Notes under the pieces: model-generated | Seen by the model: only the letters and a program-made list of their open reading frames with translations | Told to the model about the DNA's origin: nothing | The model's database searches: none | In this document: positions 4,642-12,970 of the stretch, in pieces | Layout: each line of letters opens with the position of its first letter | How positions within the stretch are numbered: the stretch's first letter is position 1 | Translations under genes and position numbers: made by a program | Origin: Nitriliruptoraceae bacterium | GTDB taxonomy: Bacteria; Actinomycetota; Nitriliruptoria; Nitriliruptorales; Nitriliruptoraceae | Reading direction: 5' to 3' | Assembly: GCA_007125475.1 (NCBI GenBank) | Contig: SLDB01000146.1 | Location: 1-17,756 of the forward strand | DNA: 17,756 bases

Positions 4642-6327
4642 GTGGCCAGACCTTCGTCGCTCGATCTCGACGTGCTCTGGAGCCACAGCCTCGCGGGGGT
4701 GCTCGACACCGTCACCTCGCCCCCGCAACGGCAGTGGCTCGCCGCGACCCACCCGGTCGGCTTCAGCGACGACACCGTCGTCCTGGCCGCTCCGCACGCC
4801 TTCGCCCGTGAGTGGCTCGAGCGGAACTGCGGCGACAAGATCCGCGCCGCACTCTCCGATGAGGCCCGCCGAGACCTCACCGTGGTGATCACCGTCCAGA
4901 CCCACCCCGCCCCGCTGACCACCGACGAGAGCGGCCTCGCGGACCCGGTCACCGACGGGCGCGAGCGCGACGCCGCGACGCCACCGTCCGGAGCGCAGCA
5001 CGAGCGTTCCGGGCCCACGGCAACGGCGTCGGCCGGTGCCCACCCGACGCCGCACACCAACGGCCACCGCGACGCCCCGACGACGTACGGGATCGCCTCA
5101 CCCGTCGGGTTCCCGGGGCACACCGGACCCGCCGATCCGGCCGGCGAGGCACCTCACCGTGCCGCGGCACCGGAGCACGCCGAAGACGGCGACCGTCCGT
5201 TGCACGCCCCCGGGCGCCCCCAGGGGCCGACGGTGCACCTCCCCGCGACGCGTGCGGCCGACGAACGCCCCGCGGTGGGCTTCGAGCACGACACCCAGCT
5301 CAACCCCAAGTACTCCTTCGACGACTTCGTCATCGGCGCCTCGAACCGCTTCGCCCACGCCGCGGCGACCGCCGTCGCCGAGGCCCCCGCGAAGTCCTAC
5401 AACCCGCTGTTCATCTACGGCGGGGCCGGACTCGGTAAGACCCACCTGCTGCACGCCATCGGTCACTACGTGCGAAATCTCTACCCGCGCCTGCGGGTGC
5501 GGTACGTCACCACCGAGCAGTTCACGAACGAGTTCATCAACGCGATCCGCCACGACCGGATCACGACGTTCCAGCAGACCTACCGGGACTCGGACGTGCT
5601 GCTCATCGATGACATCCAGTTCCTGCAGGAGAAGGAACGGACCCAGGAAGAGTTCTTCCACACCTTCAACGCCCTGCACAACGCCGAGAAGCAGATCGTG
5701 ATCTCGAGCGACCGGCCTCCCAAGCAGATCGCCCAGCTCGAGGACCGGCTGCGAAGCCGCTTCGAGTGGGGGTTGATGACCGACGTCCAACCCCCCGACC
5801 TCGAAACGCGGATCGCGATCCTGCGCAAGAAGGCCGAGACCGACCGCCTCGGCGTCCCGCCCGAGGTCCTCGAGCTCATCGCCTCGAAGGTCCAGTCCAA
5901 CATCCGGGAACTCGAGGGCGCGCTGATCCGTGTGGCGGCGTTCGCCAGCCTCCAACGCTCTCCGGCCGACTCCCACATGGCCGAAGGCGTACTCAAGGAC
6001 CTCTTCCCCGGCGGGCGGAACCAGGAGGTCTCGGTCGGCCTGATCATGTCCGAGGTCGCCGACTACTTCGCGCTCAGCGTCGACGACCTGTGCTCCCCCT
6101 CCCGCAGTCGTCAGCTCGTCACCGCCCGGCAGATCGCGATGTACCTGACCCGTGAGCTCACCGAGATGTCCCTGCCCCGTATCGGGAAGGCCTTCGGCGG
6201 ACGCGACCACACCACCGTGATGCACGCCAAGTCCAAGATCGCCGGGTTGATGCAGGAACGTCGCGTCATCTACGACCAGGTCCAGGAGCTCACCAACCGG
6301 GTCAAGACACGTGCGAGGACCGCGTGA
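4642..6327 (+). CDS. dnaA: chromosomal replication initiator protein DnaA
   Basis: An AAA+ ATPase that binds DnaA boxes, melts oriC and recruits the helicase. It has 561 residues from GTG 4642, with AGGAGGA 7 nt upstream. Domain I is at about 1-88. Domain II is a long, Pro/Ala/His-rich disordered linker (about 89-215). Domain III (about 218-445) has Walker A GGAGLGKTH (260-268), Walker B LLIDDIQF (320-327) and the SRFEWG box with arginine-finger region at about 371-377. Domain IV (about 462-561) carries the DnaA-box-reading helix with RQIAMYLTRELT (about 496-507) and the signature GGRDHTTVMHA (519-529). The length is above the usual 450-500 because of the linker, as in Streptomyces. It is the first rightward gene and is followed by dnaN after 262 bp. 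Confidence 0.99.
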   Translation: MARPSSLDLDVLWSHSLAGVLDTVTSPPQRQWLAATHPVGFSDDTVVLAAPHAFAREWLERNCGDKIRAALSDEARRDLTVVITVQTHPAPLTTDESGLADPVTDGRERDAATPPSGAQHERSGPTATASAGAHPTPHTNGHRDAPTTYGIASPVGFPGHTGPADPAGEAPHRAAAPEHAEDGDRPLHAPGRPQGPTVHLPATRAADERPAVGFEHDTQLNPKYSFDDFVIGASNRFAHAAATAVAEAPAKSYNPLFIYGGAGLGKTHLLHAIGHYVRNLYPRLRVRYVTTEQFTNEFINAIRHDRITTFQQTYRDSDVLLIDDIQFLQEKERTQEEFFHTFNALHNAEKQIVISSDRPPKQIAQLEDRLRSRFEWGLMTDVQPPDLETRIAILRKKAETDRLGVPPEVLELIASKVQSNIRELEGALIRVAAFASLQRSPADSHMAEGVLKDLFPGGRNQEVSVGLIMSEVADYFALSVDDLCSPSRSRQLVTARQIAMYLTRELTEMSLPRIGKAFGGRDHTTVMHAKSKIAGLMQERRVIYDQVQELTNRVKTRARTA

Positions 6328-6589
6328 CCGCCTGGGGACGGGCGGTGGACGACGCGTGCACCGTCACGGACTCCGGTGGAGGTACATCGGTGTCGTTCAC
6401 TCCCCTGTGGAAGAGGTCCCGCGTCACCCACAGCCACCCACACCCTCGTCACCAGGCGCCGACCCGCTCTGACCTGCACCGATCGCGACGATCCACAGTC
6501 CCCACAGGGCCTACTACGGTGACGAGTCCTAGACAGGTAACGACACGTTCTCACCGAGGGTGTGGAGAGATCCGGGCAGGAGACCGAAC
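6328..6589 (+). other. dnaA-dnaN intergenic region, candidate oriC with degenerate DnaA boxes
   Basis: In mycobacteria and Streptomyces oriC lies between dnaA and dnaN. Here the gap is 262 bp, shorter than in those genera. I see three 7-of-9 DnaA-box matches that all keep TCCACA: TGTGGAAGA 6406-6414 (minus), CGATCCACA 6489-6497 (plus) and TGTGGAGAG 6561-6569 (minus), plus several CCCACA/CCACACCCT motifs. The least GC-rich part is about 6510-6550, which could be a weak unwinding element. A TACGGT (6515-6520) could be a -10 for dnaN. No gene is present. Confidence 0.5.
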
Positions 6590-7708
6590 GTGAAGCTGCG
6601 AGCCGAACGAACCGAGTTCGCCGACGCCGTGTCCTGGGCGACCCGGACCGTCGGTGCCCGGGTGACCCTCCCGGCGCTCTCCGGTGTCCTGCTGGAGGCC
6701 GGCGAGGGCAAGCTGGTGTGCCGTGCCACCGACCTCGAGGTCGCCGCCGAGATCGCGATCCCGGTGCAGATCGACGAGCCCGGGCGGGTCCTGCTCCCGG
6801 GGCGGTTGCTCGCGCAGCTCGTCGCCCGGTTCCCCGATGCGCCGGTGGAGCTCACCGGGGAGTCCGACCGCGTGGAGATCTCCTGCGGGAGGGCGACGTT
6901 CCACGTCCGGGGGATGCAGGCCGAGGACTTCCCGTCGCTGGCGGGGCCGGCCGAGGACGCGCCGTCAGGGCGGCTGCGTGCCGATGCGTTCGCGCGGATG
7001 GTCTCGCAGGTCGCCCGGGCGGCCTCCACCGACGAAGGGCGTCCGGTGCTCACCGGGGTCCAGGTCACCGCCGCCGACGGACGCATCACCGCGGCGGCGA
7101 CCGACAGCTACCGCCTGGCGGTGCGGTCCCTGGATTTCGAGGACGCCATCGAGGGTTCGGCGCTGGTGCCGGCGCGGTCCCTGCAGGAAGCCGCGAAGGC
7201 GGCCACCGAGGTCGGCGGTTCGGTGACGATCATCCTCGAGGAGGGCCAGGTGTCGTTCCTCTTCGGCGACCGGCGCCTGACGACCAAGCTCATCGAGGGG
7301 AGTTTCCCCAATTACCGGGCACTCCTCCCCGATGCCCACGAGACCTCGGTGGTGGTCGAACGGGCAGCGCTCGCCGAGGCCCTCCAGCGCGTCGCGATCG
7401 TGGCGATGGGCCAGGCCAACACTCCGGTGACGCTGACGTTCACCGACGGCAGCGTCGAGCTCGCCGCCACGAACCAGGAGATGGGCGACGCCGCCGAGGC
7501 CGTCCCCGCCGAGATCGAGGGGGACGGGCTGTCGATCGCGTTCAACCCCGGGTTCCTCCTCGGAGGGCTGGAAGCCACCGGGACCGACCGCGTGCGCATC
7601 GAGTTGCGTGACGGCCTCAAGCCAGCGGTGCTGAGACCCCACCAGGACGACACCGAGGCGGCCACCGACGACCTGACGTACCTGCTGATGCCGATGCGCG
7701 TGAGCTGA
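6590..7708 (+). CDS. dnaN: DNA polymerase III beta subunit (sliding clamp)
   Basis: A ring-shaped processivity clamp that tethers DNA polymerase III and other factors to DNA. It has 372 residues, the usual length, with three repeated clamp domains (about 1-120, 125-245, 247-372) and the characteristic C-terminal YLLMPMRVS. Other family features are ATDLEVA near 45, AATDSYRLAV near 165-174 and GSFPNYRALLP near 232-242. The start is GTG 6590 (VKLRAERTEF), with CAGGAG about 8 nt upstream. The frame stays open 10 codons further to an ATG at 6560, which has no ribosome site and an unconserved extension. recF begins 4 nt after its stop. Confidence 0.98.
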   Translation: MKLRAERTEFADAVSWATRTVGARVTLPALSGVLLEAGEGKLVCRATDLEVAAEIAIPVQIDEPGRVLLPGRLLAQLVARFPDAPVELTGESDRVEISCGRATFHVRGMQAEDFPSLAGPAEDAPSGRLRADAFARMVSQVARAASTDEGRPVLTGVQVTAADGRITAAATDSYRLAVRSLDFEDAIEGSALVPARSLQEAAKAATEVGGSVTIILEEGQVSFLFGDRRLTTKLIEGSFPNYRALLPDAHETSVVVERAALAEALQRVAIVAMGQANTPVTLTFTDGSVELAATNQEMGDAAEAVPAEIEGDGLSIAFNPGFLLGGLEATGTDRVRIELRDGLKPAVLRPHQDDTEAATDDLTYLLMPMRVS

Positions 7709-7712
7709 TCCG

Positions 7713-8867
7713 GTGCTGCTCCGTCGGCTCGAGCTCGCCGACGTCCGTTCCTACTCGCGCGCCCGGCTGGAGCTCGACGCGGGAGTCACCCTCCTGCTCG
7801 GACCCAACGCCCAGGGCAAGACCAACCTGTTGGAGGCGGTCGTCCGGGTGGCGACGGGTGGCTCGCACCGCGTCGCCACCGACGCCCCCCTGGTGCGGGC
7901 GGGGACCGATGCCGCCGTGATCCGGTGTCTCGTCGAGACGGATGCCGGGCGGAGACGCACCGTCGAGCTCCAACTCGGCGCAGGACGGGCCCGCACCCGT
8001 GTCGACGGCCAGGACGTCCGACGAGCCGCCGACGGTGTCGGGGTGCTGCGGGTGGTGCTCTTCGCCCCCGAGGACCTCACCATCGTCCGGGGAGACCCCA
8101 CCGAACGACGTCGATTCCTGGACGATCTGCTGGCTCAACGGCGACCGGCGTACGCCACGGCCCGGGCCGAGTACGACCGCGTCCTGCGGCAGCGCAACCA
8201 ACTGCTCAAGCGTGCCCGCGGGCTCTCCGGCGAGGCCCGGGAGGCCGCCACCTCGACGCTGCAGGCCTGGAGCGAACAACTGGTCGTCACCGGGTCGGCC
8301 CTCGTCGCGGCGCGCACCGCCGCGGTGCGGACGCTGGCCGGCCCCGTCGACCGCTTCTACCGGGACCTCGCGGATCGTCCTGAGCGGGTCTCCCTCCACT
8401 ACCGCAGCACCGTCGGGGACGTCGTCGACGACGAGCGCACCGTCCCGGAGACGGCGCCGATCCAGGCCGCGTTCCGTGACCGTCTCGCCGAGGTCGCCGC
8501 CGACGAACGGGACCGCGGGGTGACCCTCGTCGGTCCCCACCGAGACGACCTGGAGTTGCGCATCGGTTCGCTCCCGGCGAAGGGGTACGCCTCCCACGGG
8601 GAGGCGTGGTCGCTGGCGCTGTCCCTGAAGCTGGCGACGTTCGAGGTCCTCGTCGAGGTCGGGGATCGTCCCGTCGTCCTCCTCGACGACGTCTTCGCCG
8701 AGCTCGACGAGGTCCGCCGCGCCCACCTCGCCGAGGCGTGTCGACGCTTCGACCAGGTCCTGGTGACCGCCGCGGTCGAGGCCGATGTGCCCTTGGACGG
8801 TGAGCGTTGGGACGTCACCCTGGTCGAGGGCGTGACCACGGTGGTGCATCGGTCGGAGGCGGCGTGA
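7713..8867 (+). CDS. recF: DNA replication and repair protein RecF
   Basis: An SMC/ABC-like ATPase that helps load RecA at single-strand gaps with RecO and RecR. It has 384 residues from GTG 7713. Walker A is GPNAQGKTN (30-38). The ABC signature region is YASHGEAWSLALSLKLA (about 292-308, S294/G296) and Walker B is PVVLLDDVFAELD (D325 and D326). An Arg-rich coiled-coil arm lies between about 130 and 210. The signature reads SHGEAWS rather than the SxGQQR of proteobacterial RecF, a variant I recall from actinobacterial proteins. It follows dnaN by 4 nt, and its stop overlaps the dciA start, so dnaN-recF-dciA looks like one transcript. Confidence 0.97.
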   Translation: MLLRRLELADVRSYSRARLELDAGVTLLLGPNAQGKTNLLEAVVRVATGGSHRVATDAPLVRAGTDAAVIRCLVETDAGRRRTVELQLGAGRARTRVDGQDVRRAADGVGVLRVVLFAPEDLTIVRGDPTERRRFLDDLLAQRRPAYATARAEYDRVLRQRNQLLKRARGLSGEAREAATSTLQAWSEQLVVTGSALVAARTAAVRTLAGPVDRFYRDLADRPERVSLHYRSTVGDVVDDERTVPETAPIQAAFRDRLAEVAADERDRGVTLVGPHRDDLELRIGSLPAKGYASHGEAWSLALSLKLATFEVLVEVGDRPVVLLDDVFAELDEVRRAHLAEACRRFDQVLVTAAVEADVPLDGERWDVTLVEGVTTVVHRSEAA

Positions 8868-9427
8868 GCGTCAACCACGGGGAGGGTGAACAGCAGCGTC
8901 GTCGGCGGGCGGGCGCCCGTCCACCGTCGGGCGGTGCCGGGTTCGAGGACCGGCGCGCCGGCCAGGTCGACCGGGACGAGCACGTCTACGAACGCCGCCG
9001 CCGCGAGCAGCGACGGCGGCGTGCCCGACGGGAACGTGCGGCGTTCGATCCCGCCCCGCCGTCCGAGGACGACTGGGTCGTCGGGAGCGAGGACGACGAC
9101 GCGCTCCGCCGGATCGGTCCTCCGGCCGCCGTCGGTGAGGCGCTCGAAGGGTTCATCCGGGCACGTGGGTGGGAGGATCGCCTCCGAGGCGCCGACCTGT
9201 GGTCACGCTGGCCAGAGATCGCCGGCGAGCACCTGGCCGAACACTGCGAGCCGGTGCGCCTCGCCGGAGGGATCCTCGTGCTTCGCGTCGAGAGCCAGGT
9301 CTGGGCGACCCAGATCCGATACCTGCAGGGGCAGCTGCGGGAGAACGCCGACCGCGTCCTGGGGCCCGGATCCGTACGCGAGGTCCGCACCGTGATCGGA
9401 CCCCTCGGTACGGAGGGGCAGGCATGA
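8864..9427 (+). CDS. dciA: DciA-like DUF721 protein (replicative helicase loader/operator)
   Basis: DUF721/DciA proteins are the ancestral helicase operators that promote DnaB loading in bacteria lacking DnaC/DnaI. It has 187 residues from GTG 8864, which overlaps the recF stop (GTGA) and has GGAGG about 4 nt upstream. Residues 1-80 are a highly charged, disordered arm with an Arg-rich stretch (about 43-58) and an acidic stretch (about 68-79). The DUF721 domain is about 90-181: ALEGFIRARGWEDRLRGADL, WSRWPEIAGEHLAEHCEP, GILVLRVESQVWATQIRYLQ and a C-terminal VREVRTVIGP. The position after recF is the standard actinobacterial location. The bdbC start overlaps its stop (ATGA). Confidence 0.93.
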   Translation: MSVNHGEGEQQRRRRAGARPPSGGAGFEDRRAGQVDRDEHVYERRRREQRRRRARRERAAFDPAPPSEDDWVVGSEDDDALRRIGPPAAVGEALEGFIRARGWEDRLRGADLWSRWPEIAGEHLAEHCEPVRLAGGILVLRVESQVWATQIRYLQGQLRENADRVLGPGSVREVRTVIGPLGTEGQA

Positions 9428-9930
9428 TCGCGGTCGCCCAGCGCAGCTTCGCGGTCCTCGCCCTCGTCGCGGCCGTGATCGCGGTGGTGGTCACGGTGCT
9501 CCTGGTACGCCGCCGCGTCCCGGTGTGGTTACGGGATGAGGTCGCGCTCCCGTTGGCGACGGCGATCGCCGTCGTCGCGACCGGCGGGTCACTGCTGCTC
9601 TCGGAGGTCGCCGGGTACGTGCCCTGCGAGCTGTGCTGGTACCAACGCATCGCGATGTATCCATTGACGGTCGTGCTGGGCGTCGCCGCCTGGCACCGTG
9701 ACGACCGCGCCTACCGCGTGGTCACCCCGCTGGCCGGGTTCGGCTCGGTGATCGCGGTGTGGCACATCGCGATCGAGCGCAACCCGTCGCTTGGTGGGGT
9801 GTGCGACCCCGCGGCACCCTGTTCACTGAGATGGGTCGAGGAGTTCGGCTTCCTGACGTTGCCGACGATGGCCCTGATCGCGTTCCTGGCGATCACCGCG
9901 CTCACCCTGGCGGCCCGACGACCGTCGTGA
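9424..9930 (+). CDS. bdbC: BdbC/DsbB-family disulfide-bond formation membrane protein
   Basis: A quinone-linked membrane oxidase that reoxidises extracytoplasmic thiol oxidants. It has 168 residues and about five hydrophobic segments (about 6-28, 42-62, 78-90, 100-116, 145-165), one more at the N-terminus than the usual four-helix core. The family hallmark PCELCWYQRIAMYPL (67-81) gives the CxxC pair C68/C71. The second loop has CDPAAPC (C127/C133), the pair that reacts with the partner oxidant. The start ATG 9424 overlaps the dciA stop (ATGA), with GGAGGGG upstream. The next gene is a membrane-anchored thioredoxin-fold protein, its likely partner. Many actinobacteria use VKOR instead of DsbB, so this type at this place is notable. 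The symbol is by family resemblance. Confidence 0.88.
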   Translation: MIAVAQRSFAVLALVAAVIAVVVTVLLVRRRVPVWLRDEVALPLATAIAVVATGGSLLLSEVAGYVPCELCWYQRIAMYPLTVVLGVAAWHRDDRAYRVVTPLAGFGSVIAVWHIAIERNPSLGGVCDPAAPCSLRWVEEFGFLTLPTMALIAFLAITALTLAARRPS

Positions 9931-9976
9931 ACCACCGATCTCACCGCGGACAGCGGGTCCGCAGGAGGACCACCCG

Positions 9977-10642
9977 ATGCCGATGACCACCCCCGGCTCA
10001 CGTGACCGTGTCCGCGCCGAGGAGCGGCGCCGACGGTGGATCTTCGCCGCCGTCGGTGTCGGTGTGATCGCGATCGCGGTCGTGATCGGGGTGTTGTCGG
10101 CGGCCGAGACGGGGTCGGCGCTGTCGGTCGCCGACGTCGCGGGCGATCCGACGATCGAGGGGGAGGCGTTGTCGACCGCGCCGGAGGACCCGGGGGCCGA
10201 TCCGGAGGCGGGGTCGCCCTCCCCGGTGGTACGGGGCACCGACTTCGACGGCCGCGAGGTGACGATCGGCGAGCCGGGTGGGGCGCAGCTGGTGATGTTC
10301 ATGGCGTCGTGGTGCCCGGCGTGCCAGGAGGAGCTGCCCGAGGTCGTCGACTGGATCGACGCCGGTGGGCTCCCCGAGGGGGTCGAGGTGGTCTCGGTCG
10401 CGACGCTCCACGACGACACCCGACCGAACTGGCCGCCGCAGGAGTGGTTCGAGCGTGAAGGCTTCGAGGGGCCGGTCCTCGTCGACGACGCCGGCTCGTC
10501 GGTCGCCGAGGCCTTCGGCCTCCGGGCCACGCCGTACTGGGTCGCGATCGACGAGGAGGGCATGGTCGCCGCACGCGTGACGGGGATGCTCGGCGCCGAG
10601 CAGCTCGACGCCCTGGTGGATCGGGTCCAGGGCGCCTCGTAG
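9977..10642 (+). CDS. membrane-anchored TlpA/ResA-like thioredoxin-fold protein
   Basis: Likely an extracytoplasmic thiol-disulfide oxidoreductase. It has 221 residues: a basic cytoplasmic N-terminus (1-20), a membrane anchor (about 21-41), an Asp/Glu/Pro-rich linker (about 50-82), and a thioredoxin fold (about 83-221). The active site is SWCPACQEEL (C113/C116), with the cis-proline region RATPYWVAID (P186). Start ATG 9977 has GGAGG about 8 nt upstream; an ATG two codons on is also possible. It lies 46 bp after bdbC, so the two probably form a redox pair: BdbC oxidises this protein, which then acts on exported substrates. A reductive ResA/CcdA-type role is the alternative; no CcdA or cytochrome-c maturation gene is in the window. 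Confidence 0.88.
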   Translation: MPMTTPGSRDRVRAEERRRRWIFAAVGVGVIAIAVVIGVLSAAETGSALSVADVAGDPTIEGEALSTAPEDPGADPEAGSPSPVVRGTDFDGREVTIGEPGGAQLVMFMASWCPACQEELPEVVDWIDAGGLPEGVEVVSVATLHDDTRPNWPPQEWFEREGFEGPVLVDDAGSSVAEAFGLRATPYWVAIDEEGMVAARVTGMLGAEQLDALVDRVQGAS

Positions 10643-10966
10643 CGCTCTCAGCCCCGAGGTTGGGTGCTGCGCTGTTCAACCCCTGTTCCGCGGGTGGGGT
10701 AGCCGTCACGGTGTCCGGCCGTCCACAACGACCGTGGCTGCGGTCTCCGTGGGTCGGTGGCTGGTAGGATCGTGGGCGTGGCCGGCCGAGTCGTCTCCGT
10801 GCCCCGCACCCGGGAGGACCCGGGCCGGGCATGGTCCGCGCTCCGGTCCCGTCGCTCGTACCCCGCCGTGACGGCGTCGGAGTGACGGCAACCGGTGCGT
10901 GTCCACCACGTCGTACGCCGTGGTCGACGACCCCGAATCCCCGGCCCAGACGAGAGAGGCTGAAGG
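10643..10966 (+). other. intergenic region upstream of gyrB
   Basis: 324 bp without a convincing gene. It contains TAGGAT at 10765-10770, a common actinobacterial -10, but no good -35 at 17-18 bp. There is also a small 5-bp hairpin CGCCG/CGGCG (10864-10876) and a loose DnaA-box-like CCGTCCACA near 10718. It probably holds the gyrB promoter and a leader of about 190 nt. I see no clear terminator for the upstream gene. Confidence 0.55.
10765..10770 (+). promoter_or_regulatory. possible -10 element for gyrB
   Basis: TAGGAT fits the TANNNT -10 pattern of actinobacterial housekeeping promoters. It is placed in the largest gap of the rightward gene block, just before gyrB. The -35 region is not recognisable, so this is tentative. 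Confidence 0.35.
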
Positions 10967-12970
10967 TTGGCTGCTGCCCCCGATGCCGTCCGATCCGACG
11001 GCGACGCCCCCGCCCCCGCGACCTACGACGCGAAGAACATCACCGTCCTCGAAGGCCTGGAGGCGGTGCGGCGACGCCCGGGGATGTACATCGGATCGAC
11101 TGGTTCGCGGGGCCTGCATCACCTGATCTGGGAGGTCGTCGACAACTCGGTGGACGAGGCGCTGGCGGGCCGGTGCTCGAACATCGAGGTCCGGCTGCTG
11201 GCCGACGGTGGGGCACTGATCTCCGACGACGGCTCGGGGATCCCGATCGACCTGCACGAGAAGGAGGGCCGTTCGGCGCTCGAGGTCGTCCTCACCGTGC
11301 TGCACGCCGGCGGGAAGTTCGACTCGCAGGCCTACGCCGTCTCCGGCGGGTTGCACGGCGTGGGGATCTCGGTGGTCAACGCGCTCTCCGAACGCCTCGT
11401 GGCCGAGGTCCGTCGTGACGGCGGCGTGTACCGCCAGACCTACCAGCGCGGGGTCCCCGACGGTCCCATCGAGCGTGTCGGCGACAGTGACGGATCGACC
11501 GGGACGACGATCGCGTTCTGGCCCGATCCGACGGTGTTCGTCGAGGGGGTGACGTTCTCGCGCGACGCGATCATCCGCCGCTTGCGCGACACCTCGTTCC
11601 TCACCGCGGGCCTGCGGATCACGGTGATCGACGAACGGCCCACCGACGAGGACGTCGAGCCGCCGGTGATCGAGGAGTTCCACGCCCCCGGGGGGTTGCG
11701 CGACTTCGTCGACCACATCCGGACGACGAAGGCGAAGGACGGCCTGCACGAGCCGATCCACTTCGAGGCCGAGGAGATCGGCGACAAGGGGGCGCAGTCC
11801 GTCGAGGTCGCGCTGCAGTGGATCACCGACTTCAACGACTCGATCCTGTCGTTCGCCAACACCATCAACACCCACGAGGGCGGGACCCACGAGGAGGGGT
11901 TCCGGACCGCGATCACCTCGGTGATCAACCGGTGGGCGAAGGACAAGGGGCTGCTGCGGTCCAAGGAGGTCGATGCCCTCACCGGCGACGACCTGCGCAG
12001 CGGGCTGGTCGCGATCGTCTCGGTGAAGGTCGGTGACCCCCAGTTCGAAGGGCAGACGAAGACCAAGCTCGGCAACTCCGAGGTGAAGTCCTTCGTGCAG
12101 ACCACCACCTACTCGCGGATCGGTGAGTGGCTCGACGAGCACCCCGCCGAGGGCAAGCTCATCGTCCAGAAGGCCGAGGGTGAGGCCCAGGCACGCATCG
12201 CGGCCCGCAAGGCACGCGACCTGACCCGCCGCAAGTCGCTGCTGGAGTCGACGTCGCTGCCGGGGAAGCTCGCCGACTGCCAGTCCCGCGATCCCGGCGA
12301 GTCCGAGCTCTACATCGTCGAGGGTGACTCCGCCGGGGGGTCGGCGAAGATGGCCCGGGACCGTCGCACGCAGGCGATCCTCCCGATCCGCGGCAAGATC
12401 ATCAACGTCGAGAAGGCGCGGCTGCCCAAGATCCTCTCCAACACCGAGGTCCAGGCGCTGATCACGGCGATGGGCACCGGGTTCGCCGACGACTTCGACG
12501 TCGCCAAGGCCCGCTACCACAAGCTGGTGCTGATGGCCGACGCCGACGTCGACGGCGCCCACATCCGCACGTTGTTGCTCACCTTCCTGTTCCGGCACAT
12601 GAAGCCGTTGATCGAGGCCGGCTACGTCTATCTGGCACAGCCGCCCCTGTACCTGGTGATGCACCCGACACGGAAGAAGGTCCTGACCTACGCCTTCTCC
12701 GACGCCGAGCGGGACGCGATCGTCGCCGAGATCCGCGAGACGGTCCCGGAGCGCAAGATCGAGGTGCAGCGCTTCAAGGGGCTCGGGGAGATGGACCCGA
12801 TCCAGCTGTGGGAGACGACGATGGACCCACAACGGCGCACACTGAAGCTGGTCACGATGGAGGACGCCGCCGTCGCCGACGAGATGTTCTCCATCCTGAT
12901 GGGTGACGACGTGGAGGCCCGACGCAACTTCATCCAGCGCAACGCCAAGTACGCGACCCTGGATGTCTGA
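10967..12970 (+). CDS. gyrB: DNA gyrase subunit B
   Basis: The ATPase subunit of gyrase, which introduces negative supercoils with GyrA. It has 667 residues. The GHKL ATPase domain has EVVDNSVDEALAG (about 56-68) and GGLHGVG (127-133). The transducer carries QTKTKLGN (about 363-370). The TOPRIM domain has EGDSAGGSA (E452) and DADVDGAHI (D525, D527, D529). The C-terminus ends NAKYATLDV, the normal family end. The start must be TTG 10967: an in-frame TGA lies at 10961-10963, GAGAGAGG precedes it, and the next in-frame ATG/GTG codons fall inside the conserved ATPase domain. The family core YDAKNITVLEGLEAVRRRPGMYIG begins at residue 20, so the length fits. The next small gene overlaps its end by 8 nt. 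Confidence 0.98.
   Translation: MAAAPDAVRSDGDAPAPATYDAKNITVLEGLEAVRRRPGMYIGSTGSRGLHHLIWEVVDNSVDEALAGRCSNIEVRLLADGGALISDDGSGIPIDLHEKEGRSALEVVLTVLHAGGKFDSQAYAVSGGLHGVGISVVNALSERLVAEVRRDGGVYRQTYQRGVPDGPIERVGDSDGSTGTTIAFWPDPTVFVEGVTFSRDAIIRRLRDTSFLTAGLRITVIDERPTDEDVEPPVIEEFHAPGGLRDFVDHIRTTKAKDGLHEPIHFEAEEIGDKGAQSVEVALQWITDFNDSILSFANTINTHEGGTHEEGFRTAITSVINRWAKDKGLLRSKEVDALTGDDLRSGLVAIVSVKVGDPQFEGQTKTKLGNSEVKSFVQTTTYSRIGEWLDEHPAEGKLIVQKAEGEAQARIAARKARDLTRRKSLLESTSLPGKLADCQSRDPGESELYIVEGDSAGGSAKMARDRRTQAILPIRGKIINVEKARLPKILSNTEVQALITAMGTGFADDFDVAKARYHKLVLMADADVDGAHIRTLLLTFLFRHMKPLIEAGYVYLAQPPLYLVMHPTRKKVLTYAFSDAERDAIVAEIRETVPERKIEVQRFKGLGEMDPIQLWETTMDPQRRTLKLVTMEDAAVADEMFSILMGDDVEARRNFIQRNAKYATLDV

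Noticed and set aside
5098..6225. A 375-codon minus-strand frame opposite dnaA
   Set aside because: Antisense to conserved DnaA domains III and IV; no family resemblance.
6328..6345. CCGCC/GGCGG hairpin just after dnaA as a terminator
   Set aside because: Only a 5-bp stem with an 8-nt loop and no T-run; it is common by chance in such GC-rich DNA.
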